From Pardosa pseudoannulata (taxonomy: Eukaryota; Arthropoda; Arachnida; Araneae; Lycosidae), in NCBI GenBank assembly GCA_032207245.1, contig CM063503.1, forward strand, positions 59,887,076 through 59,951,075: a stretch of 64,000 bases of DNA, given 5' to 3'. Both the position numbers and the translations under genes were made by a program. Below the pieces are notes generated by a model. The model saw nothing but the letters and a program-made list of their open reading frames with translations. It ran no database searches and was not told where the DNA came from. Below, one piece after another: positions 1 to 12,880 of this stretch (positions are counted from its first letter, which is position 1; the number at the start of each line of letters is the position of its first letter).

Positions 1-12
1 TATCCCATTCTC

Positions 13-868
13 GATACATCCAAATTATTACAGGTATATTTAAAACACAAAAGGATATAACAGAAATGAAAATCAGCTAAAGGATTCGGGCAGGTTTTGA
101 TAAAAAATAACCCAGCATTTTTACTAAAAGCTTTAAACACGTATTTAATTTTTATTTAGTCATTAGCTTTTAAATCGTAGCTCGCAAAATTTAATAAAAA
201 TACTATGATTCAACTATTAATCTGATAAGTAACGTGTACTTCAATATAGTATTCTGCTTTATTGTGTGATACAGTTAAATTTTCCCTTAAACAACACGAT
301 ACATCCAAATTATTACAGTTATATTTAAAACAAAAGGATATAACAGAAATGAAAATCAGCTAAAGGATTCGGTCAGGTTTTGATAAAAAATAACCCAGCA
401 TTTTTACTAAAAGCTTTAAACACGTATTTAATTTTTATTTGGGCATTAGCTTTTAAATCGTAGCTCGCAAAAGTTAATAAAAATACTATGACTCAAATAT
501 TAATCTGATAAGTAACGTGTACTTCAATATAGTAGTTTGCTTTATTGTGCAATACAGTTAAATTTTCCTTTAAACAACACGATACATCCAAATTATTACA
601 GTTATATTTAAAACACAAAAGGATATAACAGAAATGAAAATCAGCTAAAGGATTCGGGCAGGTTTTGATAAAAAATAACCCAGCATTTTTACTAAAAGCT
701 TTAAACAAGCATTTAATTTTTATTTGGGAATTAACTTTTAAATCATAACTTGCAATAAGTTAATAAAAATACTATGATTCAACTATTAATCTAATAAGTA
801 ACGTGTACTTCAATATAGTACTCTGCTTTATTGTGTGATACAATGAAGATTGCCCTAAAACAACACTA
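13..868. repeat. Tandem array, about 3 copies of a 284-bp unit
   Basis: GATACATCCAAATTATTACA recurs at 13, 298 and 581, giving periods of 285 and 283 bp. The units are nearly identical, and the array decays around 840-868. It may extend left of the window. No coding content is seen. Confidence 0.93.
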
Positions 869-895
869 CCATGTGAAAATTTTAAATTGTTTCTA

Positions 896-1071
896 GTTCA
901 GTTTGGAGCGCTACGGTCTACTGTTTTGCACACGAGGGCTAATGAGACCGGGACCTACTGCTGAAAGCCGATTCCCAACGGCTAAGAACATCCATGCCAA
1001 AGTGGGATTCGAACCCACGAACTGCGGTGCGACAATCAGCGCCCTAACCAATCGTCCAGCGTTCGGCTAAG
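896..1071 (-). mobile_element. tRNA-derived SINE
   Basis: On the minus strand it carries a B box (GGGTTCGAATCC type) and an A-box-like region, then the family body found many times in this window (GGCATGGATGTT, GCCGTTCGGAATCGGC, AGCAGTAGGT, CCGGTCTCATTAGC) and a CCAAAC tail. It is flanked by a 12-bp target duplication AAATTGTTTCTA at 884-895 and 1072-1083. Confidence 0.9.
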
Positions 1072-1383
1072 AAATTGTTTCTAAAGCAATGTATTCAGTT
1101 TACCAATTCTTTTATATCATCATGTACAGGGTGCGTAGTAAAGTTCTTAATCGGCGAAAGGTGAGGTGAGAGTGATTAAGAATATTAAACCATTCAGCGA
1201 ATTGGAAAATATACCGCATATACACTATACTATGAATACAATCAGAGACCCTTCCCCTTTTTATGAAAAAAGGGACTTTGTAACCTGATTTCAACTAAAG
1301 AATTTTAACACTTAATTTCTTAATCTACATTCTAAAATTTGGACAGTTCCCACGTTTCCGGTAACATAGCCAAGAATTTGCTG

Positions 1384-1512
1384 AGGTTGATTGGTTTGAA
1401 GCTCTACGTCGACTTTTTTGTAACTCGAGAACTTATGAAAATGGGACCTACTGTTTAAAGCCGATTACGAACGGCTACAAAAATCCGTCCCAACAGCAGG
1501 ATTCGAAACTGG
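1384..1512 (-). mobile_element. tRNA-derived SINE, diverged and truncated
   Basis: It has the same body as the SINE at 896-1071 but is diverged and lacks the A-box end. Confidence 0.7.
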
Positions 1513-1867
1513 ATGGATACTTAAGTACTTGTTTGATAACTTTTAAGCAAAAAGTGGTAATTTTTTTAAATGACATCTAAATGGCATAGATGTTACATTT
1601 CAGTTTTAAGCGTAGTGTAATTACCAGTGCTGAACAAATAGGAAATAGGAATGATTGTCATATTTTTCGACGGTAACGTTTATGGCGCTGTTACATGCAA
1701 TTTAATTTGTGCCGTGTTTACGCTGATAAAGCGCTTCTGTGTTAATTTAGTATTTCTTCAGCCATTTTTCCCGAGTGAGGTTTTATTAAATTCCATGTAT
1801 ATCACGCATACAGGGCACGACTAAGATACTTCTGTACGTAGAACACAATGTCCTCTTTCGGATGCCG

Positions 1868-2040
1868 AATGATGGCCGATTGGTTAGGGTGCTGGCTTTC
1901 GGTACCAGCGTTTGTAGGTTCGAATCCCACAGTGGCATGGATGTTTGCAGCCGTTCAGAATCGGCTTTAAGCTGTAGGTACCGGTCTCATTAGCCCTTGT
2001 GTTGCAAAAAGTAGACCATAGCACTCCAAACCAAACCAAC
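1868..2040 (+). mobile_element. tRNA-derived SINE
   Basis: Full-length plus-strand copy: A box near 1874 (TGGCCGATTGGTTAGG), B box near 1918 (GGTTCGAATCCCAC), the family body, and a CCAAACCAAC tail. No clear target duplication was seen. Confidence 0.9.
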
Positions 2041-2507
2041 CCCCCTTTTGAATTTGTAATTTCAAACTAATAGTATAATCACATTCATACAAATAATATA
2101 GTATTATATTAGGAATAAAATTTTAAATATTATTTGGTTTTTATTTTATTCATTATTTACGCATATAAAACTACATATTGGATTGGAATTTTAATAAACA
2201 CAAAAGCAATATAAGTAAAAAGATTATTGATTTGATGGCAAAATAATGAAAAATATCGACAAAATTATCACCACCCTTTCCTTAAAATGTTTATAATTAG
2301 ATGATTATAATTAGATAATTATAATTAGATGAATTTGTGATGAAAAAAAATCAAGTACATATCGCAATGAAAAAAATATTGTAGAAATTTTCATGCCTAG
2401 GGTATGTGACCTGGGGAACAGTTGGAGCATTTGGCATCCATGTACATTTGGAGATTTTGTCGTGAATTAAAGAAAATAAAATGCGTGTTATACAAGTGTA
2501 AATACAG

Positions 2508-2690
2508 TTTTGGTTTGGTTTAGAGTGATGCGGTCTACTTTTTTTCAATACGAAGGCTAGTGAGACCAGAACCTACTGCTTATAGCCGATTCTGAAAGGC
2601 TACGAACACCCATCCCAGAGTGAGATTTGAACCCACGAACTCGGGTATCGAAGATCAGTACCCTAACCATTGGGCAAATACGGCTTCGGA
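2508..2690 (-). mobile_element. tRNA-derived SINE
   Basis: Minus-strand full-length copy with a TTGGTTTGGTTT tail at the left. AATACAG is present on both sides (2501-2507 and 2694-2700) and may be the target duplication. The right-hand end lies only about 25 bp from the pogo-like element. Confidence 0.85.
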
Positions 2691-2715
2691 GTTAATACAG
2701 AAAATGATTGATGTA

Positions 2716-3610
2716 CAGTGGGCTCCGCTTAATGTGATCAGTTTGGGACACCATGATTTTGATAATAGTAACCGATTGATAACAATAAACGATATGCAAG
2801 ATAAATTTACCCCTTTAATTCACACGTACTACGTTTCAAAATAAAATGAAAAAATTCACATTGTATTTATATACTGTATATTATCTTTTAAAGCATAAGT
2901 ATTGTCGACATAATAAAAAAATTGATCAATTGTTGGATGTCTACAATTCTAATAAGCTCACTGATAAATCGTTTGTAATCATAATGCTTCTAAAGTCATC
3001 AGAGCGGTGTTGTACTCCACGTTTCAACACTTTCAATCTAATTTAGAAGACTGAGAAATGTTTAATTGCTCAGCAGCATTGCGCTGACTCATATTTGGTA
3101 ACCTGTCATAACGATTTAAAATTTCGATATTTAGTTTTAATGTTAAGTCATTTCGCTTTCTGGCTTCCATATCGACAAACGGCATGTAAGCGAGAAACGC
3201 ATAAAATGTGAATACGCTCCTTCTCAGTTCCTATAAGAACGTCTTGACTTCTGCTTATCTGACAACCCTTGACCACCAGCAGGGTGTGCGTATTTCTGAA
3301 AATTTTTAGGAACGTGTAATACCCCACTCCTTTGTTTTTTCTCCTTTACCCTATGTGGAAGAGGGAGAATTCTCGGAAATTAAAACAAGAACGAAGGGAA
3401 AGAAAAGAATGGGTTCCTTCTGAATACATTGTGAATATTCCTTTGCCAGTTAAAATGAGGTTTGAAAACTGATAACATTAACCGATGTAACGATCACATA
3501 AAGCGATAATTTTAACATACAAATGAATAGAGAAAATCGGGAGCAAGTGATTTCGATAACAATAAGCGATTGATAACATTAACCGCGATCACATTAAGCG
3601 GAGTCCACTG
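2716..3610 (-). mobile_element. pogo/Tigger-type DNA transposon, defective
   Basis: The terminal inverted repeats CAGTGGGCTCCGCTTAATG (left) and the complement of CATTAAGCGGAGTCCACTG (right) match except for one base, and both ends are flanked by TA (2714-2715 and 3611-3612). CAGTGG ends with TA duplication are typical of the pogo/Tigger branch of Tc1-mariner. At 895 bp it is much shorter than an autonomous element, and it contains the broken transposase start listed separately. Confidence 0.88.
3033..3185 (-). pseudogene. pogo-type transposase, N-terminal DNA-binding fragment
   Basis: The minus strand encodes 50 residues: MPFVDMEARKRNDLTLKL, then IEILNRYDRLPNMSQRNAA, then EQLNISQSS, ending in a stop. 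KR..LTL......I......SQR..A..LNIS.S is the helix-turn-helix (CENP-B N) start of pogo/Tigger transposases. The rest, including the DDE catalytic domain, is missing or degraded, so the element cannot move by itself. Confidence 0.75.
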
Positions 3611-3923
3611 TACTTACTTCAACATAACTAGTAGACATAAATTACTTATCACGATTGAAGGAAAATTCCGAAGCATCGATTCTGCAACGCCTTAAAATAT
3701 TTCCTGGTGAATTCCAGACGAAATGGAAGAAAAAAAAAACTGATTTGAAAGAGAATGTATTATAATCTTAAATCGATATTACCGTGTCATTAGCGAAACT
3801 ATTATTGTGAGAAAAAAAATTGCAGCTATACATGTGAAACATAATCTTTCATTTATTAGTCGGTGAAAGAGATGCTGTCTTTTGTTTTTTAACTACATGT
3901 CACGGTTGATTAAAGAATATGTA

Positions 3924-4805
<882 letters not shown>

Positions 4806-4981
4806 TTTCATATATTTAGTAAAGTAATTATTATTACTTTTAATACTCACTTATTATTGATAGAAATACTTACTACCCTTATTATTAGCGTTTATCCTTT
4901 ATAGTTGTTAAACATTTTTCCAAGCTCATTACAATTACATTAAGTTATAGTGACAAAATTCTGTGGATAAGTTAATTTTGT

Positions 4982-5026
4982 GCATACATATATAGTAACA
5001 ATATATTTGTTACTATATATGTATGC
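4982..5026. repeat. Perfect 19-bp inverted repeat with 7-base loop
   Basis: GCATACATATATAGTAACA (4982-5000) is followed by ATATATT and then by its exact reverse complement (5008-5026). The RNA would form a 19-bp hairpin. Its role is unknown. Confidence 0.95.
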
Positions 5027-5157
5027 GTTTGTGTAGCTCACGTGATCATGCGTCCTTTATTAATCACAATATTTCATTTTTTGCTCTTTAGATTTATTGT
5101 CTGAAATGATATTCTCTCATTTTATATTGTTAATTCGAAGTTGCAAATTAATTAATG

Positions 5158-5263
5158 CCTCCGGACGAATGGGTAGAGTGGTTCTTTTCGTACTTAAGTC
5201 TATGTGTTCGACTCTGAGCTGACGCATGGATGTTTGTAGCTGTTCGGAATCGGCTTTAACCCC
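5158..5263 (+). mobile_element. tRNA-derived SINE, 3'-truncated and diverged
   Basis: The A-box and B-box region is degraded, but GCATGGATGTTTGTAGCTGT and TCGGAATCGGCTTTAA of the family body are clear. The copy stops at 5263. Confidence 0.75.
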
Positions 5264-5724
5264 TTGCTTGTGGTATATGTTTGAGAAAAACGTGCGAAAA
5301 ATTGATAAAACCCCCCCTTAGATAAGAACTAGAAAGTTATTCACTTTAATGTTAGACGGCTATTTATAATCCATTATAGCTTAATGCATTACAGCTTTAG
5401 TAGAGTTCCAAAGAATACAAACCAATGTTAAAAAAGTGCTAAAGTAGTTAAAAAACCGAACAATAGATTAAGCTAGGATTCTTAGTATTACGTTTATGAA
5501 GTTGACGTTATTTTAAGAATTACGTTATTTCCCTTTATGTATAACAATGTTTATAACATTGAGCTATAAAAGTGAAAATAGAAATAAAATTTAAAAGTAT
5601 TACCGAAAGGGAACTTTACTAGAGTAGTTAAGGTTATAAACTACAAAATTTAAACTCAAAGGTCTGTGAGTCTCCCCTAGTTGAATTGTTTGATTAATTT
5701 ACTATCAAACGTAGCATTATTACC
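5264..5724. other. Unannotated AT-rich spacer
   Basis: No open reading frame, repeat family or RNA signal was recognised here. Confidence 0.5.
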
Positions 5725-6228
5725 CAGTGGTTCTCAAGCTTTTTTACTTCTTGACACCCTTAATATGTTAGATTTTCGCGGTGCCCTAAGTCAAATATAA
5801 GTCTATCTAACGTAATTAGAGTGATTAGTTAGTTTTCAAATACATTAATAAGTTAAACGTGTATTTTTGTTTAGGAAACTTTTAGTGAATATATTTTCAT
5901 TAAAATAATTAAACGAATGGATGAGTTTGATATTCCCTACACAAAAATTACGAAATCAAACTGGGTACAATTACTCCCATTAAATTATTAATAAAATAAT
6001 TATTACACAAATAATACAGAATACTACTTAAATTAAATATTCTATACCATTCAAACACTATATTAGCTTTTTATAACAATAGATTGTTAACAGAAATCAA
6101 AAGATTTTTATTCGTTATCTGGAACTGCTACTATTTCAAAAATTATAATATTAAAATATTTTCGCAGTGCCCCTGTAGCACAACCACAGCGCCTTGGGGA
6201 GCTGTAACACACAGTCTGGTAATCACTG
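5725..6228. mobile_element. hAT-type non-autonomous element (504 bp)
   Basis: The left end CAGTGGTTCTCAAGCTTTTT is a typical hAT terminus; the right end is ACAGTCTGGTAATCACTG. The 8-bp flanks TTATTACC (5717-5724) and TTACTACC (6229-6236) agree at 7 of 8 positions, as expected for an old hAT target duplication. The subterminal GCGCCTTGGGGAGCTGTAACAC region is also typical. No transposase is encoded. Confidence 0.85.
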
Positions 6229-6320
6229 TTACTACCAGGAACGACCGCGTAGGGGTTAATTGTCCAGGTAACTCCTAAGCCATATTCAGGGGAGGCCTTT
6301 TGGCTGCGAGCGGGAGAATA

Positions 6321-7078
6321 TCTATATATATATAAAAATGAATTTGTTGTCTGTCTGTCTGTACTCAATAGACTCAAAAACCATGCATCCAATCGCCGTG
6401 AAAATTTGGGTAATTCTTAGATATATCCCTGGGAAGGTTTTTGTAAATTTTTATCGTTCGAAATCCATTCCTTCCCCATTTTTCGAGAGTTTCATGTCAT
6501 TATTCCAAGCATTATTTTCCCCGGTTAAACGCAAACGATTAATTTTTTAATTTATCGCATCATAACTAAGTGAAAGAAGCAATATTTCTAGCAATTTGAC
6601 GTCATTCCGTTATTTCCACGTAATTGTTTAAAGCACGATTTTCCTCGGTTAAAAGCAGGAAATTAAAATTATCAATTTATCACATAATAAATAGGTGAAA
6701 ACGATATTTTTCTATCATTATGACGTCATTCCTTTAAATGTCTCATTTATTCATTTCTTATTTTATGTTATTTAAACATCGTCTGCGTAGTATCCGTTCG
6801 ATTTGACCTGGAAATTGAGTTATAAAGTGATTAACTTTCATTTATATGCGACGCAAATTATAGCATTTTTATATAAAAACTAATTTTAAATTTAATTTTT
6901 GGTTAATTTTACTTTACAATGAAATGTTTATCAACAATATTCTAACAACGAAAAGTACAAATTTCAGTGACCCTCATAGGCAAATAAAAACCTATCATTC
7001 GTTATGCACAATAAAAAACTCTTTGTTTAAAAGTAATATATTAAGTTCACCGTAGCGAAGTACGGGCATACTTGCTAG
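6321..7078 (+). mobile_element. Helitron-type non-autonomous element (copy 1)
   Basis: It starts TCTATATATATATAAAAATG after an A and ends ...ACTTGCTAG before a T, as expected for Helitrons inserted between A and T. A short hairpin (CCGTA gcgaag TACGG) lies about 10 bases before the terminal CTAG. No Rep/helicase is encoded, and the small reading frames inside look incidental. Confidence 0.75.
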
Positions 7079-8346
7079 TATATATATAAAAATGAATTTG
7101 TGTCTGTCTGTCTGTACTCGATAGACTCAAAAACCATACATCCAATCGCCGTGAAAATTTGGGAAATTATTAGGTATATCCCTAGGAAGGTTTTTGAAAA
7201 TTTTAAACGTTCAAAATCAATTTATTCCCCCTTTTTCGAGCGTTACATGTCATTATTCGAAGCATTATTTTCCCCGGTTAAACGCAAACGATTAACTTTT
7301 CAATTTATCGCATCATAACTAAGTGAAAGAAGCAATAATTTCTAGCAATGTGATGTCATTCCTTTAATCCAATGTAATTGTTTTAAGCGCAGTTTTCCTC
7401 GGTTAAAAGCATGAGATTAAAATTTTCAATTTATTACATAATAAATAAGTGAAAACGATATTTTTTTTTATCATTATGACATCATTCTTTTAAATATCTC
7501 ATTTATTCATTTCTTATTTTACATTATTTAAACATCGTCTGCGTAGTATCGATTCGATTTGGCCTGGAAATTTAGATATAAAGTGATTAACTTTCATTTC
7601 TATGTGATGCGAATTATAGCATGTTTTTATAAGAACTAATTTTAAATTTAATTCTTGGTTAATTTTTATGTTACAATTAAATGTTTATCAACAATATTCT
7701 AACAACAAAAAGTACAAATTTCAATGACTCTCATTGACAAGTAAAAACCTATCATTTTATATAGTTAGTTTGATCCTTGATCATTTCGGAGAATTGGACA
7801 GTGGTTGATCAGCTTCCGGGTAGTCCGGAATGTTTAATAAAGTGATTAACTTTCATTTCTATGTGAAGCAAATTATAGCATTTTTATATAAGAACTAATT
7901 TTAAATATAATTCTTGGTTAATTTTTACGTTACAATGAAATGTTTATCAATAATATTCTAACAACAAAAAGTACAAATTTCAATGGCTGTCATTGACAAA
8001 TAAAAACCTATCATTTTATATAGTTAGCTTGATCCTTGATCATTTCGGAGAATTGGATAGTGGTTGATCAGGTTCCGGATAGTCCGGAATGTTTAGTAAA
8101 CAGGACCAATTCTCCGAAACTATGCTTTGCACACGCTTTCACATCTTATTGGTGTACAACTCAGGTTTAATGGAAATTGAAGTATAAAAACTGAATATTG
8201 TTATAATACGCTTATAATAGAAATATATAAATATGAAAATGACTCGAACTGCACTGTGACGACTTTAGAGAGTTATGAACGAAAAAAAAAAATCTTTGTT
8301 TAAAAGTAATTTATTAAGTTCACAGTAGCACGGGCATACTTGCTAG
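7079..8346 (+). mobile_element. Helitron-type non-autonomous element (copy 2), with internal duplication
   Basis: It begins directly at the end of copy 1 (TATATATATAAAAATGAATTTG) and ends in CTTGCTAG followed by T. Similarity to copy 1 runs through most of its length. An internal 259-bp block (7581-7839) is tandemly repeated at 7840-8098. The extra sequence contains TTTCGGAGAATTGG, and its inverse CCAATTCTCCGAAA appears at about 8106. Confidence 0.75.
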
Positions 8347-9990
8347 TTATTGATATTTTGATATGTTAAATACCCAATGAATCGAAATTCATTTGTATCG
8401 ATTCTTTTTTCTTTAAAAATTGGCATTTCCTATTTATACTGTTTATCTCTAAAAGTTAAAAATATTTTGAATCCTGAATGCTACAGAAAATAAGTCTAAA
8501 AGAGTTTGCTTAATCCAAAATACCAAAAAATAGCCATGTTGGGATTGAGCAGGTAATTTATTCATAAAATAAATTTAAAAAATCCGACTAAAAATTTGCA
8601 AAACTAAAAATATTTTTTTTTCTTTGTGTGTGTGTGAGAGAGAGAGAATTCAATTAGTTTATGTTACTTCTAGCTAACTGTATACTAATGCGTTTATTTT
8701 AATAACATTAAAATGTAAAAAATGTGTGTGGTTTACACTCTGTGGTTAGGAACAGGTATATATTAACTAATTTCTACTGTTTTATACTACTTGATTTTTT
8801 GTTAAGTTACATGTTTCTTTCAATATATATATATTCATTATAATATAGAACGATTTGACTTTTATCTAAAATAAAAAGTGTAATGATTTTTCAAAAAGTA
8901 TATATTTATGTGGCATCGATTTGTTTTTGCTTCTTTTTTTTTTTTTTTTTTTTTTTTTGTCCGGGGTTACTATAGTCCATGTAAAATCTATTGGCGCTTC
9001 AAGGTCCCACTTTCTCGTTTCCCCAGTCATCGGTTACTATGGTAGCGACCAAGAAGCCTGTGCATTCACACTTATTTTCAGCACTTCAGTTGAGGATTTG
9101 ATTCCAATACGTTCAGACGACTTGCTTTATTATTATAAGCAAAGTCAAAATTTTCAGTTGGGCATAAATGCGTTAACTATTTACATAAAGAAAAGTTTAA
9201 CAATATGTATAAAATGGTTATAATAAATCACAGATGTTTTTGTAAAAATACAAAAATTCCTTTTAATTTAGAATTCTTACTAAAACATTAGGAATCTCTA
9301 CCTTCTAAAAAATTTTTCAGTTTCTAAAAATGTGTCAACAGACCATAAATCTTTAAATACATAATAAAATTTTACAAAATATTGTTATTGCATTAAGACC
9401 TCTTTCAATTCTTGTAAAATCATAAAATAATACAGTACAATTTTGGAATAGAAACTTTACTATGGTCCACATAACTTCATAATATACTTATTAACATACA
9501 ACTTAAATTTAAGGAATTTCAGAACTACATTCTCTTAAATAAATTAATTATTAAGAAATACTTTTGATATTTAGATTAAAAGAATCAGAAAAATATACAG
9601 AAAAATAGTGAGAAATTATAACTAATTACTCATTAAAATTAGCGAGATATTCAATCATCTTAATGATATTATTTCTGTAAATAATGCAACTGTGTGTGAA
9701 AAAAAAAATTAGATTTACTTTTTCTGTAGATTTTTTTAAATCTTACGGATTAGAATGTAACATACAATTTTTGAATAGTAATTTTATGAAATGGGATTAT
9801 ATCTTAAATTTATGAACTTAGAAACAGGTCTGAAATTACTCATAAAATTTTGTGTAAAGTATTAAGTATTCTTCAAAGTGTGGTCTAAATAAACATACTT
9901 TCATCATGCACGGAGAGCCCACACGATGCATGACATCCCTTAACACAATGGGAAAAAAGAGTAAAATCATTCCCCAACTGTTGTTACCAT
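8347..9990. other. AT-rich spacer with poly-T (8933-8958)
   Basis: It contains a pure T run of about 25 bases near 8934-8958 and a TG/GA-rich patch near 8625-8648. The 100-codon reading frame after the poly-T has no recognisable family match. Nothing else was identified. Confidence 0.5.
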
Positions 9991-10283
9991 CAGTGTTGCC
10001 AACCTTCAAAGTCAAAATTATGGATTCTAGATCCTAAAATTATGGCATTGGCTTATAAATTATCGTACATTTTTGTAATATTTTAAAATAGTGTTAATAG
10101 ATGGCGCTTGTACGATATAGTTTTCTCGTTATACATTTCTCTCCCCCCACTTTTTTTTAGGGGGTGGCAAAAAATATGTAAATATTTTAATATGGTTCAT
10201 TAAATATTTTCCTATCATCCCGTATTTTACTTTAAATGAAACACCAGACATGTGATTTTTCTTTACTGATCTAAGCATAAAAT

Positions 10284-10364
<81 letters not shown>

Positions 10365-11148
10365 GTTTTAATAATGTTATAATTCATTATTTACTGTGGG
10401 TTTTTTTTTAAATGTGAAATATTCAGTAACAAAACCGATTATTATTTAATAATTGGTTTAATTACTAAAAATACCATATTTTAGTGAAAACTGCAATAGA
10501 ACAAGTAAAATGCAAAATTACTTCTAATTATCCATAATTATGTAATCATTAAAGAAATATCTCCAGTATAATTGTGAATATTCAGTAATTTTGCATTTAA
10601 CAATTTTATGTTTTAGACTGATTTAAATAATTTGAAATAACTAACAGATAAAAACACTGGACATAACAATTTTTAAAATTCTTTATTTTATATTCGTTTA
10701 AAAAATATCAAACATTAGTACCTAAGTCATATTCAATTTCACAAATATACATTTTTTTATTATTGACCCTTTCCTTTCTTTTATTACACAGTACATATGG
10801 GCTTTCGCAACCTCTGTGTCAGGATTATTTATTTTCATTTAATGAAGAAGCCCCTCAAAACATGCTCCTTAAGCTGCTCAAAAAATCTACAATAATTATT
10901 TGACGGGAAAAAGTGATAAAAAATTAATTAGACATTCTCTATTTTTAGTTGTAGATCTTTATAGAGTTACAGTTAATTTACCCGTTCTTTTAATTCTCCA
11001 TTAGTCTAATGTTGTTTTATCGTACAAATCAGGAAATTATCGTACAGTTTTTCAGAATTATTTCACATGATTTTGAGATTATTTTTCATCGTACAGCTTC
11101 CTAAGTTATCGTACATATACGATAATTATCGTATGGTTGGCAACACTG
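9991..11148. mobile_element. hAT-type non-autonomous element (1158 bp)
   Basis: The termini are a perfect 14-bp inverted repeat, CAGTGTTGCCAACC and its complement. They are flanked by a perfect 8-bp target duplication GTTACCAT (9983-9990 and 11149-11156). Repeated ATCGTAC/GTACGAT words near both ends look like subterminal transposase sites. A (TA)n tract lies inside at about 10294-10362. No transposase frame was seen. Confidence 0.93.
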
Positions 11149-11156
11149 GTTACCAT

Positions 11157-12712
11157 AGTTACAGTTGGTCATCGGGGAAAAATCAGTGACTGTTACTATC
11201 TAACAAAAACAAACTTTTTTCCCCCATAGAACCTGGGGTATGGGTAAGAAAACGAAATGTGACCCCTTGAAGTCTCGGAATAGTTGAGAGATGTAAGTTT
11301 GCCCTACGGTAACATAAGAGTATAATTTTCAAGAGAGAGGGGAGCGGCAAGTCGTTAATTTTCCTGAAAAGGGGACAAAAGTCCAAAATGTTTCGGGGTA
11401 TACGATATATGGACGTAAACGAACGTTTGTATTGACAGATTTATAGACGTGGGAGAGACTGTTTACACTGACACTGGAAAGTCCCCTCGGATGAAAAGCC
11501 TCAAAGGATGCCGGTACGGTCATGTGAAACTCGAAACTGTCCGAAAAATAATTACACATACCAGGGGTGACCAAGCTCCTTGATAGTCCGAGCCATTTTT
11601 CCAAATTTGAAAGTTTTCGCGAGCAGCAATTAAATACGTATTTAAAAGGTGTGCAAAAAAAGTATTAATTTTTTTTTTTAACCGAAATTATATTTATTGA
11701 ATGTTATTTCTTTGTTAGTTTTTCGTCCTTTCATTTTTCAAAGAAATTTTTGAATTGTCAATGATTTTTTGCTATGGTGCGAATGTAATTTACAATGTGT
11801 TACACTGTTTTCATAACATCAGGATATTTTAAATATTTTGTAACGAGATGTTCTCGGTGAATTATTCAGTGAATCAATCGGTATGGATTGTGGAATTTGA
11901 GAGTCATCAATCATCTCTTAAAAGCTCAGTAAGACCGATTGTTTTTACCAGCATTGCCGGAGCTACATCAGTTGTAATAATTTTTAAAGTATAATAACAG
12001 AAAAATGAAAAGGGAACTCGGGTACATTTATCGAGAGCCACAAATAATCTTTTTTTAAAGAGTCGTATGTGGCTCGCGAGCCACAGTTTTGCCACCTCTG
12101 ACATATACGGATATCCTCCCTCTGTTACGGATTATCCGTAATCGTTACGCAAAATATAAAGTAAATGAGGTAGAACCTCGATTAATTCGAGCTAATTGGA
12201 ACCGCTAGTACCTTGAATATCAAAAGTTTCGGTTAATAAAAACTGTGTATTTTTTATATAGTGAATATTTTTCTACTGTACATACTACTAAGTTAAATAG
12301 TGAAAGATGCATTTTCAAAAATAACACAAAGCTCAAGAAAATATTTTACTATTTAAATTTAATATACATTAATTTGTTATAAGTACATTATTATTTAAAA
12401 AAGTCTGTTACCCTTCTTTGCTAAGCCCAGAATTTCTATCAGTGCCTTCCCGATCACTCTGCGTAATAGCTTCGTGCTTCAAAATTAGAAGAAAAGATCT
12501 GAAAAATATCCTCAAATTGGACTGATTATGAATATGCTTTGTATTTACATATTTAGAGCATTAAAAGACTGGAAAACATCACATTCTAATATTTCGTAAT
12601 ATCAATTTGATATTGTGCAGGGTACTGATATCATAATAAAGATAAAATTTCAGGAGTGGGGAAATTAAGCTTTAGAGATAGTTTTCTTCAGAAATTTTAA
12701 GCCTCTCAAAGG
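11157..12712. other. Unassigned spacer with possible diverged transposon end
   Basis: Several minus-strand frames of 65-91 codons occur at 11183-12104 with no recognisable family. GTAGAACCTCGATTAATTCG at about 12170 resembles Tigger-type ends, but no partner was found. Otherwise nothing supported. Confidence 0.4.
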
Positions 12713-12880
12713 CCAAATGGTTAGGGCGCTGATCTTCAGTACCGGGGTTTCTTAAGTTTGAATCCATCTGTGGCATGGATGTTCATAGCCATTCGAAATC
12801 GGCTTTAAGCAGTAGGTCCTGGTCTTCCTAGCTCGCGTGCTGCAAAAAGTGCACCGTAGCGCTCCAAATCTACCCAAGCC
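12713..12880 (+). mobile_element. tRNA-derived SINE
   Basis: A-box-like GGCCAAATGGTTAGGGCGC, degraded B box (AGTTTGAATCC), GGCATGGATGTTCATAGCC, AATCGGCTTTAAGCAGTAGG and a poly-A-containing right flank. Confidence 0.85.

Noticed and set aside
1120..1150. ACAGGGTGCGTAGTAAAGTT and the similar ACAGGGTGCATTGTAAAGTC at 63409 as ends of one element
   Set aside because: The words are similar but 62 kb apart in the same orientation, with no inverted partner near either.
1868..1945. tRNA gene
   Set aside because: The A and B boxes belong to a SINE head that continues into the family body; no full cloverleaf was supported.
8921..9223. 100-codon frame starting in poly-T
   Set aside because: No splice-consistent link to the dynein frame, no recognised domain, and its start is inside a homopolymer.
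11183..12104. Three minus-strand frames of 65-91 codons
   Set aside because: No family resemblance, no initiation context or splice signals; they fit chance frames in a less AT-rich stretch.
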